The notes beneath the pieces were generated by a model. It was not told the origin of the DNA. It worked only from the letters and a program-made list of their open reading frames with translations, and did not search any database. From Rhizobium sp. 007 (GTDB taxonomy: Bacteria > Pseudomonadota > Alphaproteobacteria > Rhizobiales > Rhizobiaceae), in assembly GCF_015353075.1 (NCBI RefSeq), contig NZ_CP064187.1, positions 3,167,001 to 3,231,000 of the forward strand: 64,000 bases of DNA. Reading direction: 5' to 3'. This document shows positions 1-10,324 of this stretch, piece by piece. A program made the position numbers and the translations under genes. Positions within the stretch are counted from its first letter, which is position 1; the number at the start of each line of letters is the position of its first letter.

Positions 1-1141
<1,141 letters not shown>

Positions 1142-1239
1142 TGAACTCCCCAGCACTGCAACAACCGCCTCATGGCAGCCGTCTTATTTGGCTTCTAACA
1201 TAGGGTTGCGCTGTGCCGTTGCCAAGGCGATACACTCTG

Positions 1240-2601
1240 TCAGATGGCTTTTCCGTCAATAAGACCTAAAGGCGGGCTTGGATAGGGGCGCATTCCAAAA
1301 GCCGCCGCGAGGCTTTCAGCAAAGATGAGATCAAATCGTGTCAAAAAGCGGTCGAACAGCGCAAAATACCGCGTGAGAGTGACATCCGGATGAGAATTCA
1401 TGCACGAGTTCGCGTCAGCGGCGACTGAAATGCGTGGCTGAGCTGCCAAGGCCCGCTTGAGCGCAGCTTTGGGCAAATGCGCCACCCGCCGTGGCTGGAT
1501 TGCCGTGCCAAGCACGGGAATGAGGGAGGGGTTGGCGGGCCGTGCGATAACCGTCAGATCGAACGATGAGCTATTCTCGACAACAAACCGGCCATCCCAA
1601 ATGCCGCGCTGTCCGGGCGCAACGAGCAGTGGCAAGATGCCGCGGCTTTCGCGGGCAAGGTAAAGGCCGTCGCGTCTTAGATCGAAAACCACTCGGCTTG
1701 CGGTCATGCGTCCGGGCGTGCCGGCGGTTACGAAACCGAGAATGCGATCCATCTGCATGCGGCCTGGCGCAAAGCGCTGTCCGCCGAAAACGGCCGCAAG
1801 ACGGCCGAGCGCATAACCGAGCACGTCCAGGGGCGCCTCAAGTCCATCTCTCTCCACGCAGCCCAGCCCTTCGCACGCAAGGGCAAAATGACGGCCGAGC
1901 CATAGGGCCGCCTGCCGTGAAAGCTCCAAGCGGGCGTCGGCGCCGTAAGCTTCTGCCTCCGGGGCGCCCTCACCGGCCAATGCCGCGCGCGTCCGCACGC
2001 GCTCATATTTAAGATCCTCATTGCTTGGATCATCGAGCCACGGCACGGCGCGGGCCGAGAGAAATGCGCGGATATCGGCGCGCAGGCACGAAAGAAACGG
2101 CCGGGCGATCCAGACCCGGCGCTCAAAGAGAACGGCATCGGCGATCCCGGTGGAGGGGTTGTCGCTGCGCGCGCCGCGCATCGCTCGCGTCTCCCGCTGA
2201 TCGTCCAGCGTATGCGCCGTCACGATGAGATTAGCGCCAAGTTCCGCCGCGGCATCTGCGAGCAGTTCGTAACGTGCCTCGCGGGCGGCCGCCATGATGC
2301 CGGTTTTTGGTTTGGGATCGCGCCAGACACGGATCCCGTGGGCAATGCCGAACGATTTGCATAAGGCTGCGACATGGCGCGCCTCATCTGCCGATTCTGC
2401 GCGCAGATCGTGGTCGATCGTGGCGGCGCATAGGGAAATTTGGGAACTGGGTTCGGCCTTCAGCGCTTCAAAAAATGCAAGAAGCAGACCGGTCGAATCG
2501 CTGCCGCCGGAGATCGCGACGAGAATACGCGTCGGGCTGGCAAGCGAACGGAGAAAGCGGCGGGCCGCTGCCTCGGGCGAAAGCACGGTTTCCGGAGACA
2601 A
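1240..2601 (-). CDS. tilS: tRNA(Ile)-lysidine synthase TilS
   Basis: Adds lysine to C34 of the CAU-anticodon tRNA-Ile so that it reads AUA, an essential ATP-dependent step in the cytoplasm. The N-type ATP pyrophosphatase (PP-loop) motif SGGSDS is at residues 31-36, followed by the HTLDDQ metal/substrate motif of the catalytic domain and a less conserved C-terminal domain. The length of 453 aa is normal. The start lies only 10 bp after the cpoB stop codon, so it is almost certainly co-transcribed with cpoB and followed by ftsH. Confidence 0.95.
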   Translation of the reverse strand: MSPETVLSPEAAARRFLRSLASPTRILVAISGGSDSTGLLLAFFEALKAEPSSQISLCAATIDHDLRAESADEARHVAALCKSFGIAHGIRVWRDPKPKTGIMAAAREARYELLADAAAELGANLIVTAHTLDDQRETRAMRGARSDNPSTGIADAVLFERRVWIARPFLSCLRADIRAFLSARAVPWLDDPSNEDLKYERVRTRAALAGEGAPEAEAYGADARLELSRQAALWLGRHFALACEGLGCVERDGLEAPLDVLGYALGRLAAVFGGQRFAPGRMQMDRILGFVTAGTPGRMTASRVVFDLRRDGLYLARESRGILPLLVAPGQRGIWDGRFVVENSSSFDLTVIARPANPSLIPVLGTAIQPRRVAHLPKAALKRALAAQPRISVAADANSCMNSHPDVTLTRYFALFDRFLTRFDLIFAESLAAAFGMRPYPSPPLGLIDGKAI

Positions 2602-2611
2602 ACCGGAAGCC

Positions 2612-3631
2612 TCAGCAGGAGAGGCGCTTTTGTTCGCTCGCGACCTTGCTTATGACAGCGCGCGAAGCCTTCGGGTAACGCTTGGTGACTTCCTTGAGCG
2701 TCGCACAGGCGGTGTCGTTATTGTCGAGTGCTGCCAGCGACATGCCGAGCTTCAGCAGCATTTCGGGCGCCTTTTCGGACGAGCCGTATTTCTTGTGGGC
2801 ATTCAGGAAGGTCTTGGCGGCCTCATTGAACTTGCCCTGGGAATAGAGCGCTTCGCCCAGCCAGAAGTTGGCATCGGCAGCCCGAGCGCTTCCCGGATAC
2901 TGCGCGATATACCGGGTGAACTGCTCTTCAGCAATCGCGTAATCGCCGGAAAGGACGTGACCGTAAGCGGCCTTGTACTGATCGGTCTCGCTGCCGAGAG
3001 ATGCGGTCTGCTGCGGCGACGTCCCGGCATTCACGTCGGGAAGCGGCGCTGAACCGACCTCCGCGTTCTCATTCACGCTGCCGCCGATCGGATTGCCGTT
3101 CTGATCGAACTGGATCGAGCCCAGCTGCTGCGGCGGCCGACCGAAACCGCTGTCCGACGGAACGTCGTTGGAGGGAGCCCTTTCGGCTCCCTGTGGTGTT
3201 TCGATGATCGTCGCGACATCGTCGTTCTGGCGCTGGGGACGTGCATCGGCCTGCCCGGAAGCCGGAGGCTGCAGATCGGCCTCGCTCTTCTTCGTGTTGC
3301 CCTTCGATCCAGCGGCACCGCCGCTCTTTTCCAGATCCTGGAAGCGGAATTCGTTGTCTTCCTGCGTCTTGCGCAGCGATTCCTGCATCTGCAGGATCTG
3401 GAAGCTCATTTCCTCGATGCGGCCGTTCAGCTGGCGCAGCTGCTCTTCGAGTTGCTGCACGCGCATTTCCGCGCTGCTGCTCTGCACGTTGACGGCCGGC
3501 GGCGTCTGCGTCTGGCTCTGCGCAGGCTTGCCGCCAAAGTTCATGCCGAGAAACGAAGCGGAATAAGCCGCTCGCTCGGTTCCGGTAACGGCCGCGAGGC
3601 AGAGCAAGCCTGCCACGACAAGTTTCTTCAT
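2612..3631 (-). CDS. cpoB: Tol-Pal cell-division coordinator CpoB (YbgF)
   Basis: Periplasmic protein that couples Tol-Pal outer-membrane constriction to peptidoglycan synthesis at the septum. The predicted protein has 339 aa: a signal peptide (about 1-24), a coiled-coil region with the heptad pattern VQQLEEQLRQLNGRIEEM, a Gln/Ser/Pro-rich linker, and C-terminal TPR units starting near YKAAYGHVLSGDYAIAEEQF. I chose the ATG at 3631 because it opens a proper signal peptide and has GGACAGGA upstream; a longer in-frame extension to 3772 would bury the signal peptide. A terminator separates it from pal, so it has its own promoter or is read through. Confidence 0.93.
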   Translation of the reverse strand: MKKLVVAGLLCLAAVTGTERAAYSASFLGMNFGGKPAQSQTQTPPAVNVQSSSAEMRVQQLEEQLRQLNGRIEEMSFQILQMQESLRKTQEDNEFRFQDLEKSGGAAGSKGNTKKSEADLQPPASGQADARPQRQNDDVATIIETPQGAERAPSNDVPSDSGFGRPPQQLGSIQFDQNGNPIGGSVNENAEVGSAPLPDVNAGTSPQQTASLGSETDQYKAAYGHVLSGDYAIAEEQFTRYIAQYPGSARAADANFWLGEALYSQGKFNEAAKTFLNAHKKYGSSEKAPEMLLKLGMSLAALDNNDTACATLKEVTKRYPKASRAVISKVASEQKRLSC

Positions 3632-3735
3632 AGGTTTCGTCCTGTCCCAGTGATTCTTCGCGCCTGGATGGCACGAACAGGAGATTTTTCCAATTACCTT
3701 CAAAAAGCAACGGAGTCTGGCCAAAGTGTGTTCAA

Positions 3736-3771
3736 AAAGAAAAGGCGGCCCGCGAAGGAGCCGCCTTTTCA
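3736..3771 (-). terminator. Rho-independent terminator after pal
   Basis: A perfect 10-bp stem (AAAAGGCGGC at 3740-3749 with GCCGCCTTTT at 3760-3769) has a 10-nt loop. Read on the minus strand it ends in CCTTTTCTTTTT, a good intrinsic terminator 25 bp after the pal stop codon. Its A/T flanks make it partly bidirectional. Confidence 0.85.
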
Positions 3772-3793
3772 CAACACAATATATTTGAAAGGA

Positions 3794-4321
3794 TTACATA
3801 CCGGCGCCGCCGAGAACAGTGACTGCACGGCGGTTCTGCGACCAGCAGGAAATATCGTCGCAGACGGCGACCGGACGTTCCTTGCCGTAGGAGATCGTCT
3901 TCATGCGCTGCGCCGGAACGCCGCGCGAAGAAAGGTAATCCTTGGTGGCGGCAGCACGGCGGGCGCCGAGAGCGAGGTTGTATTCGCGCGTGCCGCGCTC
4001 GTCGGCATGGCCTTCGACGGTGATCGCATAGTTCGGGTAGCGAGCCAGCCACTGTGCCTGGCGGTCGAGTGTCTGGGCAGCGTCGGCACGGATCGAGGTC
4101 GAGTCAGTGTCGAAGAAGATGCGGTCGCCGACGTTGACGGTGAAGTCCTGAGCCGAACCCGGCGTTGCGGCACCTGCACCGAGGCCGAGCTCGCCAGCGC
4201 TGTTCGGCGTCTTCTTGTTGGCGCAGCCAGCAAGCGCCAGACCGGCAACGAGTGCGATCATGACAGGGTTGCGGGCGAAATTCTGCATGCGGCTCATTGC
4301 CGGGGTGTGAATTCGGCTCAT
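3794..4321 (-). CDS. pal: Peptidoglycan-associated lipoprotein Pal
   Basis: Outer-membrane lipoprotein that binds peptidoglycan and TolB, and is pulled to the division site by the Tol complex. The lipobox LALAGC puts the acylated cysteine at residue 33. The OmpA-like C-terminal domain carries the signature VEGHADERGTREYNLALGAR, whose Asp and Arg bind diaminopimelate. Three in-frame ATGs lie close together (residues 1, 9 and 12), so the start could be shorter; both give a lipoprotein signal. A 155-bp gap separates it from tolB, suggesting its own promoter. Confidence 0.96.
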   Translation of the reverse strand: MSRIHTPAMSRMQNFARNPVMIALVAGLALAGCANKKTPNSAGELGLGAGAATPGSAQDFTVNVGDRIFFDTDSTSIRADAAQTLDRQAQWLARYPNYAITVEGHADERGTREYNLALGARRAAATKDYLSSRGVPAQRMKTISYGKERPVAVCDDISCWSQNRRAVTVLGGAGM

Positions 4322-4392
4322 GGCCGGGTCTCCTTGCGATTTATCAGGGTTGCCGGACTGTAACCGTACTGGGTTAATCGGCGCTCAAGAAG

Positions 4393-4403
4393 TATGGTTA
4401 ATA
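4393..4403 (-). promoter_or_regulatory. 11-bp element shared with the tolQ upstream region (contains TTAACCAT)
   Basis: On the minus strand the sequence TATTAACCATA lies about 72 bp upstream of the pal start. The identical 11-mer occurs about 196 bp upstream of tolQ at 8335-8345, on the same strand. TTAACCAT resembles a CtrA half-site. Function is inferred only from the shared sequence and position. Confidence 0.45.
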
Positions 4404-4476
4404 ATTTGTTGATTGTCCCTGCATCGGCCAATTCCAGCACTTTGCGGCGACAAGAAGGCGAAATCCGGCTCATCCA

Positions 4477-5808
4477 CTACTCAAGCAGCGGCGACCAGGC
4501 CGGGTCGGATGCGTAGGTCGGCGTCTTGATGGCCTGCTCGTTGTAACCCGTCAGATCGATCGAATAGAGCTGCGGGCCGCCTGCACCGGCGGGCTGGCGG
4601 AAGAACATCAGCACACGCCCGTTCGGCGCCCAGGTCGGGCCTTCGTTGTGGAAACCCGTCGTCAGGATGCGCTCGCCCGAACCGTCCGGCTTCATCACGC
4701 CGATCGAGAATTTCCCGCCCGATTGCTTGGTGAAGGCGATCAGGTCGCCGCGTGGCGACCAGACCGGCGTCGAATAATTGCCGTCGCCGAAGGAGATACG
4801 CGTCTGGCCGGAGCCGTCGGCATTCATCACGTAAATCTGCTGCTTGCCGCCGCGGTCGCTTTCGAAAACGATCCGGCCGCCATCCGGCGAATAGGATGGC
4901 GAGGTATCGATCGCGGCTGTCGACGTCAGGCGCGTCGTCGTGCGCGACCGCAGATCCATCGTGTAGATATTGGCGTTACCTTCCTGCTGAAGGCTCATCA
5001 CCACTTTTTGGCCATCCGGCGAAAAGCGCGGCGAAAAGGTCATGCCCGGGAAGTTGCCGACAACTTCACGCTGTCCGGTTTCGAGCTGCAGCAGGTAGAC
5101 GCGCGGCTGCTGGTTGGCGAAGGACATGTAGGTCACTTCCTGCCGGTTCGGCGAGAAGCGCGGCGTCAGAACGAGGTCGCTGCCATCCGTCAGCGTGCGC
5201 ACGTTGAAGCCGTCCTGGTCCATGATCGCGAGTTGGCGTTTGCGCTGCTGCTTCGTGCCAGACTCGGAGACAAAGACGACGCGGGTATCGAAATAGCCCT
5301 CTTCGCCGGTGATCTGCTTATAGATCGCGTCGGCAATGATGTGGGCAACGCGGCGCCAGTTTTCCGGCTGCGTGTAGAATTGCTGGCCGGTCATCTGCTG
5401 ACCGGCGAAGGAATCCCAGAGACGGAACTCGGCGCGAAGTCGGCCATCGCCTTCCTGCGTGACGCGGCCGGTGACGAGCGCCTGCGCGTTGATGACCTTC
5501 CAGTCCTCGAAACGCGGAGCGGCATCGGGGTTGGAAATCTTCTCGATGAAGGCGTTTTTGTTGATCGGCGCAAAGAGGCCGGAGCGCTGCAGATCGGCGG
5601 CGATCACCTGAGAGACCTGCGCGCCCATGTCGCCCTGCAGGAAATCGGTAATGGCGATCGGCAGCGGCTCGACGTTACCCTTGTTGATGTTGATCTCGAC
5701 AAGCGCGTGCGCAGGCGTCGCGATAGCCGCCGTCACAGCCATGCCGAGAGCCACCATGAAGGCGCGGATGAGGGAACACTTGGTCATGAGGAGCAAGCCT
5801 TTCAGCAT
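4477..5808 (-). CDS. tolB: Tol-Pal translocation protein TolB
   Basis: Periplasmic beta-propeller that shuttles between Pal and the TolA/inner-membrane machine. The 443-aa protein has a signal peptide with likely cleavage after TPAHA (residue 35), an N-terminal alpha/beta domain ([19 protein letters not shown]), then repeated propeller blades with SPDG motifs ([27 protein letters not shown]). The tolA stop codon and the tolB ATG are directly adjacent (TAAATG), which indicates translational coupling. Met8 is an alternative start. Confidence 0.97.
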   Translation of the reverse strand: MLKGLLLMTKCSLIRAFMVALGMAVTAAIATPAHALVEININKGNVEPLPIAITDFLQGDMGAQVSQVIAADLQRSGLFAPINKNAFIEKISNPDAAPRFEDWKVINAQALVTGRVTQEGDGRLRAEFRLWDSFAGQQMTGQQFYTQPENWRRVAHIIADAIYKQITGEEGYFDTRVVFVSESGTKQQRKRQLAIMDQDGFNVRTLTDGSDLVLTPRFSPNRQEVTYMSFANQQPRVYLLQLETGQREVVGNFPGMTFSPRFSPDGQKVVMSLQQEGNANIYTMDLRSRTTTRLTSTAAIDTSPSYSPDGGRIVFESDRGGKQQIYVMNADGSGQTRISFGDGNYSTPVWSPRGDLIAFTKQSGGKFSIGVMKPDGSGERILTTGFHNEGPTWAPNGRVLMFFRQPAGAGGPQLYSIDLTGYNEQAIKTPTYASDPAWSPLLE

Positions 5809-6936
5809 TTAAAGGGCCATCTGACTGGGATCGAAGTTCACGATGACTTCGCTCCACGCGTCATATTTGTCTTTCGGAAGGTTGGTGAACGGCGCAGACC
5901 GTTTGACGGCACGATAGGCACCGCCTGCAAGTGCACGGCGTGTGGATTCGTTGCCGCCGGTCGCTTCGACCTCGGGATCTCCGATGATCTCGCCATTCTC
6001 GTCCAGCTTCATGTGGACGGTGATGCGGACCTGGTCCATGTCCGCAAGGCCGGGAATGATCTGCCAGTTGCCGGCGATCGCATTACGCAGCGCATCCATC
6101 TCGCTCATGCTGAGCTTGGCGCCGGTGTTATTCGACTTCTTGGCACCCAGAGAAGCGACTTCGGTCGAGCGCTTGGCGCCGCCGTTGGAAGGCTCCTGCT
6201 TGTTCAGCAGTGCTGCGATGTCGTCGGCGTTGAAATCGCTCTGCTTCGAGGACGAGGCCTTCGCCTTTTCCTGGGCCTTGTCGGCTTTCTTCTTGTCCGG
6301 CTGCTTGTCAGCCGTCTTCTGCTGGTCCTGCGTTTTTTCCGGCGGCTTTTCAGCGGGTTTCTGCTCGGGCGGCTTCACCTGCGGCTTGGCCACCGGCGTC
6401 GGAACATTGTCCGGCAGCGCTTCGGCTTCCGGCTTCGGCGGCTCGGCCTGTTCGGCAGGCATTTCTTCCGGCTTCGGCGGCGTCGGCGCAATTTCCGGCT
6501 TGGTTTCTGGAATCGATGCGACTTCCTTCGGCTCATCGACCACCGTGTCCTCCTTCATGATCTCCTTCACCTCGTTGGGGACGGGATCATTCTGGGGAAG
6601 CGGCTTCTCGGCGGCTTTCGGCGCGGCAGTGCTTTCGTTGTTGTTGGGCTTGGCGTTCGGGATCGGCGGCGTCTTCAGATCGATCTTGTTGTCGCCGAGG
6701 TTTTCGGCGTCTGCAACATCAGCGGGTTTTGACGTCGGCTTCGGCGCCGGCTTGTCGTTGGGCTTTGCCGTCTTGTCACCCTGCTGCATCTGGGTGATGG
6801 ATTCGACCGGCACCAGATCGACCGGCATCGCTTCGAAATCATCGACCTTGAACGATTCCGGCGAACCAATGGTCACCAGAGCCGCGGCGAGCACCAAGCC
6901 GTGCAGAACAGCAGATGTGACGACACTGGTCTTCAT
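5809..6936 (-). CDS. tolA: Tol-Pal energy transducer TolA
   Basis: Inner-membrane anchored rod that carries TolQR energy across the periplasm to TolB/Pal. The 375-aa protein has one N-terminal TM (about 8-24), a long Pro/Lys/Glu/Ala-rich low-complexity middle (about 55-245), and a C-terminal TonB-like domain (WQIIPGLADMDQVRITVHMKL). It overlaps nothing but abuts tolB and lies 8 bp from tolR. The middle is more proline-rich than the helical TolA of enterics, as is usual in alphaproteobacteria. Confidence 0.93.
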   Translation of the reverse strand: MKTSVVTSAVLHGLVLAAALVTIGSPESFKVDDFEAMPVDLVPVESITQMQQGDKTAKPNDKPAPKPTSKPADVADAENLGDNKIDLKTPPIPNAKPNNNESTAAPKAAEKPLPQNDPVPNEVKEIMKEDTVVDEPKEVASIPETKPEIAPTPPKPEEMPAEQAEPPKPEAEALPDNVPTPVAKPQVKPPEQKPAEKPPEKTQDQQKTADKQPDKKKADKAQEKAKASSSKQSDFNADDIAALLNKQEPSNGGAKRSTEVASLGAKKSNNTGAKLSMSEMDALRNAIAGNWQIIPGLADMDQVRITVHMKLDENGEIIGDPEVEATGGNESTRRALAGGAYRAVKRSAPFTNLPKDKYDAWSEVIVNFDPSQMAL

Positions 6937-6944
6937 CTTGCTTT

Positions 6945-7400
6945 CTACTGGTCCTTCTTCTGCTGCGTGACCAGACCGATATTCTTGAAGCCCGCGCCCT
7001 GGATGCGCGCCATGACGTCGGCGATCACGCCGTAGGGCGCCGTCGCATCGCCACGCACAAAGATGCGTTCATTGTAGCCGGTGGTCGCGATCGCTTCGAG
7101 CTTGGCGGCGATCTCTTCGGCCGGGATCGGCGTTTCCTGCAGGAACACCGCACCGTCGTTCTTGACGGAAATGGTGATCGGCTGCGTTTCGGAATTGAGC
7201 GCCTTGGCCTGCGTTTCCGGCAGGTCGATCGGCACGCCGACGGTCATCATCGGGGCCGCCACCATGAAGATGATGAGCAGCACGAGCATGACGTCGACGA
7301 GCGGCGTCACGTTGATCTCGGAAATAACACCCTTGTTCCGGCCACCACGGCGGCGGCGTCCTCCGCCTCCGCCGTTATTGCCTCCAACAGCCATACCCAT
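6945..7400 (-). CDS. tolR: Tol-Pal proton-channel subunit TolR
   Basis: ExbD/TolR-family inner-membrane protein that forms the proton path with TolQ. The chosen ATG at 7400 gives 151 aa: a Gly/Asn/Arg-rich cytoplasmic head (GGGGGRRRRGG), then EINVTPLVDVMLVLLIIFMV with the protonatable Asp at residue 36, and a periplasmic domain ending in AGFKNIGLVTQQK. The reading frame is open further upstream to 7619, but that stretch overlaps tolQ in another frame and looks non-coding. Lies 19 bp after tolQ. Confidence 0.95.
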   Translation of the reverse strand: MGMAVGGNNGGGGGRRRRGGRNKGVISEINVTPLVDVMLVLLIIFMVAAPMMTVGVPIDLPETQAKALNSETQPITISVKNDGAVFLQETPIPAEEIAAKLEAIATTGYNERIFVRGDATAPYGVIADVMARIQGAGFKNIGLVTQQKKDQ

Positions 7401-7419
7401 GATCGTGTACTCCGTTGGT

Positions 7420-8139
7420 TTACTGTGCGGCCTGACGCGGCTGCAGCTTCTCGTCGATCTGGCGCGAAAGTATGGCGGAGAATTCGTCCGCAAAGCCTTC
7501 CATGCGGCCAGAGAGTTTGCCGGCATCCGCGGAGAACTTGTTGTAGGCGATAACCGCCGGGATAGCGGCAACGAGGCCGATCGCAGTGGCGAGAAGCGCC
7601 TCGGCGATACCGGGTGCAACGACCGCGAGATTGGTCGACTTCGATCCGGCGATTGCCTGGAACGAAGTCATGATACCGACGACCGTACCGAAGAGACCGA
7701 TGAACGGACCGGCCGAACCGATCGTCGCGAGCGACCCGAGGCGGGCGGAAAGATATTCGGTTTCACGGGCGAGCGTCACATCCATTGCCCGGTCGATACG
7801 CATCTGCAGGCCGATCGGCGAGCGTGCGCCGCGCTCGAAGGACTTCTTCCACTCGCGCATGGCTGCGACGAAGATCGAAGCAAGCCCGGTATTGTTGCGT
7901 TCGGAAAGTGTCCTGTAGAGCTCTTCCAGCGACTGACCCGACCAGAAAACCTGTTCGAACTTGTCGAACTGGCGCCGGGCGCGCCCATAGGCCAGATATT
8001 TGTCGATGACGATTGCCCAGGTCCAGACGGAGGCTGCGATCAGCCCGAGCATGACCAGCTTGACGACGATGCCTGCCTGCATGAACAGCGACCAGAGGCT
8101 GACGTCGGCCGTTGCTGCTGCCAATCCTACTTGTTCCAT
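7420..8139 (-). CDS. tolQ: Tol-Pal proton-channel subunit TolQ
   Basis: MotA/TolQ/ExbB-family inner-membrane protein of 239 aa that energises Tol-Pal. Three TM segments are visible: one near the N-terminus (about 22-45) and two in the C-terminal half (LGSLATIGSAGPFIGLFGTV and ALLATAIGLVAAIPAVIAYN). The intervening cytoplasmic loop carries the family pattern. The ribosome binding site is a weak GGGG nine bases upstream. It is separated from ybgC by 393 bp, unlike enteric loci where the two genes nearly touch. Confidence 0.96.
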   Translation of the reverse strand: MEQVGLAAATADVSLWSLFMQAGIVVKLVMLGLIAASVWTWAIVIDKYLAYGRARRQFDKFEQVFWSGQSLEELYRTLSERNNTGLASIFVAAMREWKKSFERGARSPIGLQMRIDRAMDVTLARETEYLSARLGSLATIGSAGPFIGLFGTVVGIMTSFQAIAGSKSTNLAVVAPGIAEALLATAIGLVAAIPAVIAYNKFSADAGKLSGRMEGFADEFSAILSRQIDEKLQPRQAAQ

Positions 8140-8161
8140 TTATCAAAATCCCCGAATCCAA

Positions 8162-8182
8162 ACGCCCGGTGCTTGACCGGGC
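8162..8182 (-). promoter_or_regulatory. Hairpin in the tolQ leader
   Basis: CGCCCGGT (8162-8169) and ACCGGGCG (8175-8182) form a perfect 8-bp stem with a 5-nt loop, 22 bp before the tolQ ATG. On the minus strand only three T residues follow, so it is a poor terminator. It could end the ybgC transcript weakly or structure the tolQ leader. Confidence 0.5.
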
Positions 8183-8334
8183 GGCACAGAAAGTGATCTC
8201 GCAAGAATTGCCTGGCGACCGCCGCCCAAAGCCCTGGTCAAGCTTAAAGCTCTTCTTCCGCCTTCCTTGCCGTCAAATTTGGTCAAAGGAAGGCGTGCAC
8301 CGCACAATCTCTGACTTTCAGAGTAAGACACTAT

Positions 8335-8345
8335 TATGGTTAATA
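8335..8345 (-). promoter_or_regulatory. 11-bp element shared with the pal upstream region
   Basis: TATTAACCATA on the minus strand, identical to the copy upstream of pal at 4393-4403. It lies between ybgC and tolQ on the coding strand of the tol genes. Confidence 0.45.
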
Positions 8346-8532
8346 GATCGTTAGTGCCAGAGTATGACGGCAAAGCTTTACCAGCTGAATTTTTCTTCCC
8401 GGCTTGGCACGAAGAGACCGAAGTCCGACGACGGAATACCGCGCAATCCTTGCAGCGCCGGATTCCTTCACATGAAAGTCATGTTTTTGCAAGGCTTGCG
8501 TTTGGTCATTTTGGCATGTCTGGGATGCACTT

Positions 8533-8988
8533 TCAGCCCTCCTGCGTCTCGATTTGCATCTGCTTTGCCAGCGCCTCGGGCAACCGCCGCGGTCTTCCCT
8601 TCGCGTTGATGACGGCAATGATGACCTTGGCGGCGATAAGCGGCGTCTCGCCACGGCGGATGTCCTGTTGCAGCACCATCTTCGCGCCGCCTGCCTTCTC
8701 GGTGCGCGTGACGATGGTGAGAACATCATCCATGCGCGCCGGATTCCTGAAGTCGATCTCCATGCGGTGAACGACGAAAACGAGCCCTTCCTCGTCGGCG
8801 GTGATCAGCTCGCGCTGCTCGACGCCCAGGCAGCGAAGATAGTCGGTGCGGCCGCGCTCGAGGAAATGCAGATAGCGCGCGTGATAGACGAGACCGGAGA
8901 AATCGGTGTCTTCGTAATAGACGCGCTGGATCAGTTGGTGCCCCGTCTGCGTCAGCGCGCCAGAAATCGAAAAGCCGTTATCCGCCAT
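8533..8988 (-). CDS. ybgC: Tol-Pal-associated acyl-CoA thioesterase YbgC
   Basis: Hotdog-fold thioesterase, cytoplasmic, encoded at the head of Tol-Pal clusters and thought to act on acyl-CoA or acyl-ACP in phospholipid metabolism. The motif YYEDTDFSGLVYHARYLHFL carries the catalytic Asp (residue 29). I chose the ATG at 8988 (151 aa) because GGAGAA lies seven bases upstream; an in-frame start at 9048 has no such site. It is divergent from sqdB across 115 bp. Confidence 0.93.
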   Translation of the reverse strand: MADNGFSISGALTQTGHQLIQRVYYEDTDFSGLVYHARYLHFLERGRTDYLRCLGVEQRELITADEEGLVFVVHRMEIDFRNPARMDDVLTIVTRTEKAGGAKMVLQQDIRRGETPLIAAKVIIAVINAKGRPRRLPEALAKQMQIETQEG

Positions 8989-9103
8989 AATTTTCTCCAA
9001 ACTCGCATGCCTGTTGGCGAGGCGCAGCAATGCCCTAGCTTTGAACAATCGTCACAGTACTTGAGTATTCCCGATAGTGGATGAACATGCAGGAGGCAAT
9101 GCG

Positions 9104-10324
9104 ATGAAGATTGCGGTGATGGGCGGAGATGGGTTCATTGGCTGGCCGACATCGCTGCATCTCTCAGACGCGGGGCACGACGTCCACATTCTCGACAATC
9201 TCTCGCGGCGCTGGATCGACACCGAACTCGGCGTGCAATCGCTGACGCCGATGGATTCCATTCAGGAGCGAACCCGCATCTGGCATGCCGAAACCGGGCG
9301 GCGCATCCATTTCAATCTGATCGACCTCGCCAAGGATTACGAGCTTCTCAAGAATTGGCTTGCCGAAAACCGGCCGGACGCCATCGTCCATTTCGCCGAG
9401 CAGCGCGCGGCACCCTATTCGATGAAGAGTGACCGGCACAAGAACTACACCGTCAACAACAATGTCAGCGCTACGCATAACCTTTTGAATGCGCTCGTCG
9501 AATTACAGCTCGACGCTCATCTGATCCACCTCGGCACGATGGGCGTCTACGGCTATTCGACTGTCGGCGCGGCGATCCCCGAGGGCTACCTGACCGTCGG
9601 CGTCGAAACGGCGGATGGCGACATGGCGCAACAGGAAATCCTCTATCCGTCCAATCCCGGCTCGATCTACCATATGACCAAGTGCCTGGATCAACTGCTC
9701 CTGCAGTTCTATGCGAAAAACGATGCGCTGCGCATCACCGACCTGCACCAGGGCATCGTATGGGGCACACATACGGAGCAGACCTGCCGCCATCCCCAAC
9801 TGATCAACCGTTTCGACTATGACGGCGACTACGGCACCGTACTGAACCGCTTTCTCATCCAGGCCGCGATCGGCTACCCGCTGACCGTGCACGGCACAGG
9901 CGGCCAGACGCGCGCCTTCATCCATATCCAGGATTCGGTTCGCTGCATCGAGCTTGCGCTGAAGAACCCGCCTGCGCGCGGCTCCCGTGTCGAGATCTTC
10001 AACCAGATGACCGAGACGCATCGGGTGCGCGATCTTGCCGAGATGATCGCCAGGATGAGCGGCGCGAAGATCGCCTGGCTTCCCAACCCGCGCAAGGAAG
10101 CGCCGGAAAACGATCTGATCGTCAGGAACGAGAAATTCCGCGATCTGGGGCTCGATCCAATCACGCTCGAGGCGGGCTTGCTCAGCGAGATCGTCGACGT
10201 CGCCAGCAAATTCGCTTACCGCGTCGACCGCTCCCGCGTTCCCGCCGTCTCCGCCTGGACGAAGGACATCGCCGCCACGATCGACCGCGACCCGGAAGGC
10301 AAGCGGCTGAAATCGGTGTCATGA
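9104..10324 (+). CDS. sqdB: UDP-sulfoquinovose synthase SqdB
   Basis: Makes UDP-sulfoquinovose from UDP-glucose and sulfite, the head-group donor for the sulfolipid SQDG. It is a 406-aa extended short-chain dehydrogenase: the NAD-binding motif GGDGFIGW is near residue 7, HFAEQRAAPYS is characteristic of SqdB, and the catalytic YHMTK (YxxxK) follows. The ATG at 9104 has AGGAGG eight bases upstream, which rules out the in-frame ATG at 9077. First gene of sqdBDC; its stop overlaps the sqdD start by four bases (ATGA). The homologous operon was defined in Sinorhizobium meliloti. Confidence 0.95.
   Translation: MKIAVMGGDGFIGWPTSLHLSDAGHDVHILDNLSRRWIDTELGVQSLTPMDSIQERTRIWHAETGRRIHFNLIDLAKDYELLKNWLAENRPDAIVHFAEQRAAPYSMKSDRHKNYTVNNNVSATHNLLNALVELQLDAHLIHLGTMGVYGYSTVGAAIPEGYLTVGVETADGDMAQQEILYPSNPGSIYHMTKCLDQLLLQFYAKNDALRITDLHQGIVWGTHTEQTCRHPQLINRFDYDGDYGTVLNRFLIQAAIGYPLTVHGTGGQTRAFIHIQDSVRCIELALKNPPARGSRVEIFNQMTETHRVRDLAEMIARMSGAKIAWLPNPRKEAPENDLIVRNEKFRDLGLDPITLEAGLLSEIVDVASKFAYRVDRSRVPAVSAWTKDIAATIDRDPEGKRLKSVS

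Larger units (their letters stand above)
8140..8532. other. 393-bp intergenic region between tolQ and ybgC
   Basis: No convincing gene is seen here. It contains a perfect 8-bp hairpin (CGCCCGGT/ACCGGGCG, 8162-8182) just ahead of tolQ and the TATTAACCATA element (8335-8345). The region probably holds the main promoter of the tolQRAB run. Confidence 0.6.

Noticed and set aside
4648..6732. 694-codon open frame on the plus strand across tolA and tolB
   Set aside because: It is antisense to two genes with strong family matches. Its composition (His/Arg/Asp/Val rich) is that of a high-GC antisense shadow.
8162..8182. Strong terminator between ybgC and tolQ
   Set aside because: The hairpin is good but only three T residues follow on the minus strand, so I list it as a leader hairpin instead.
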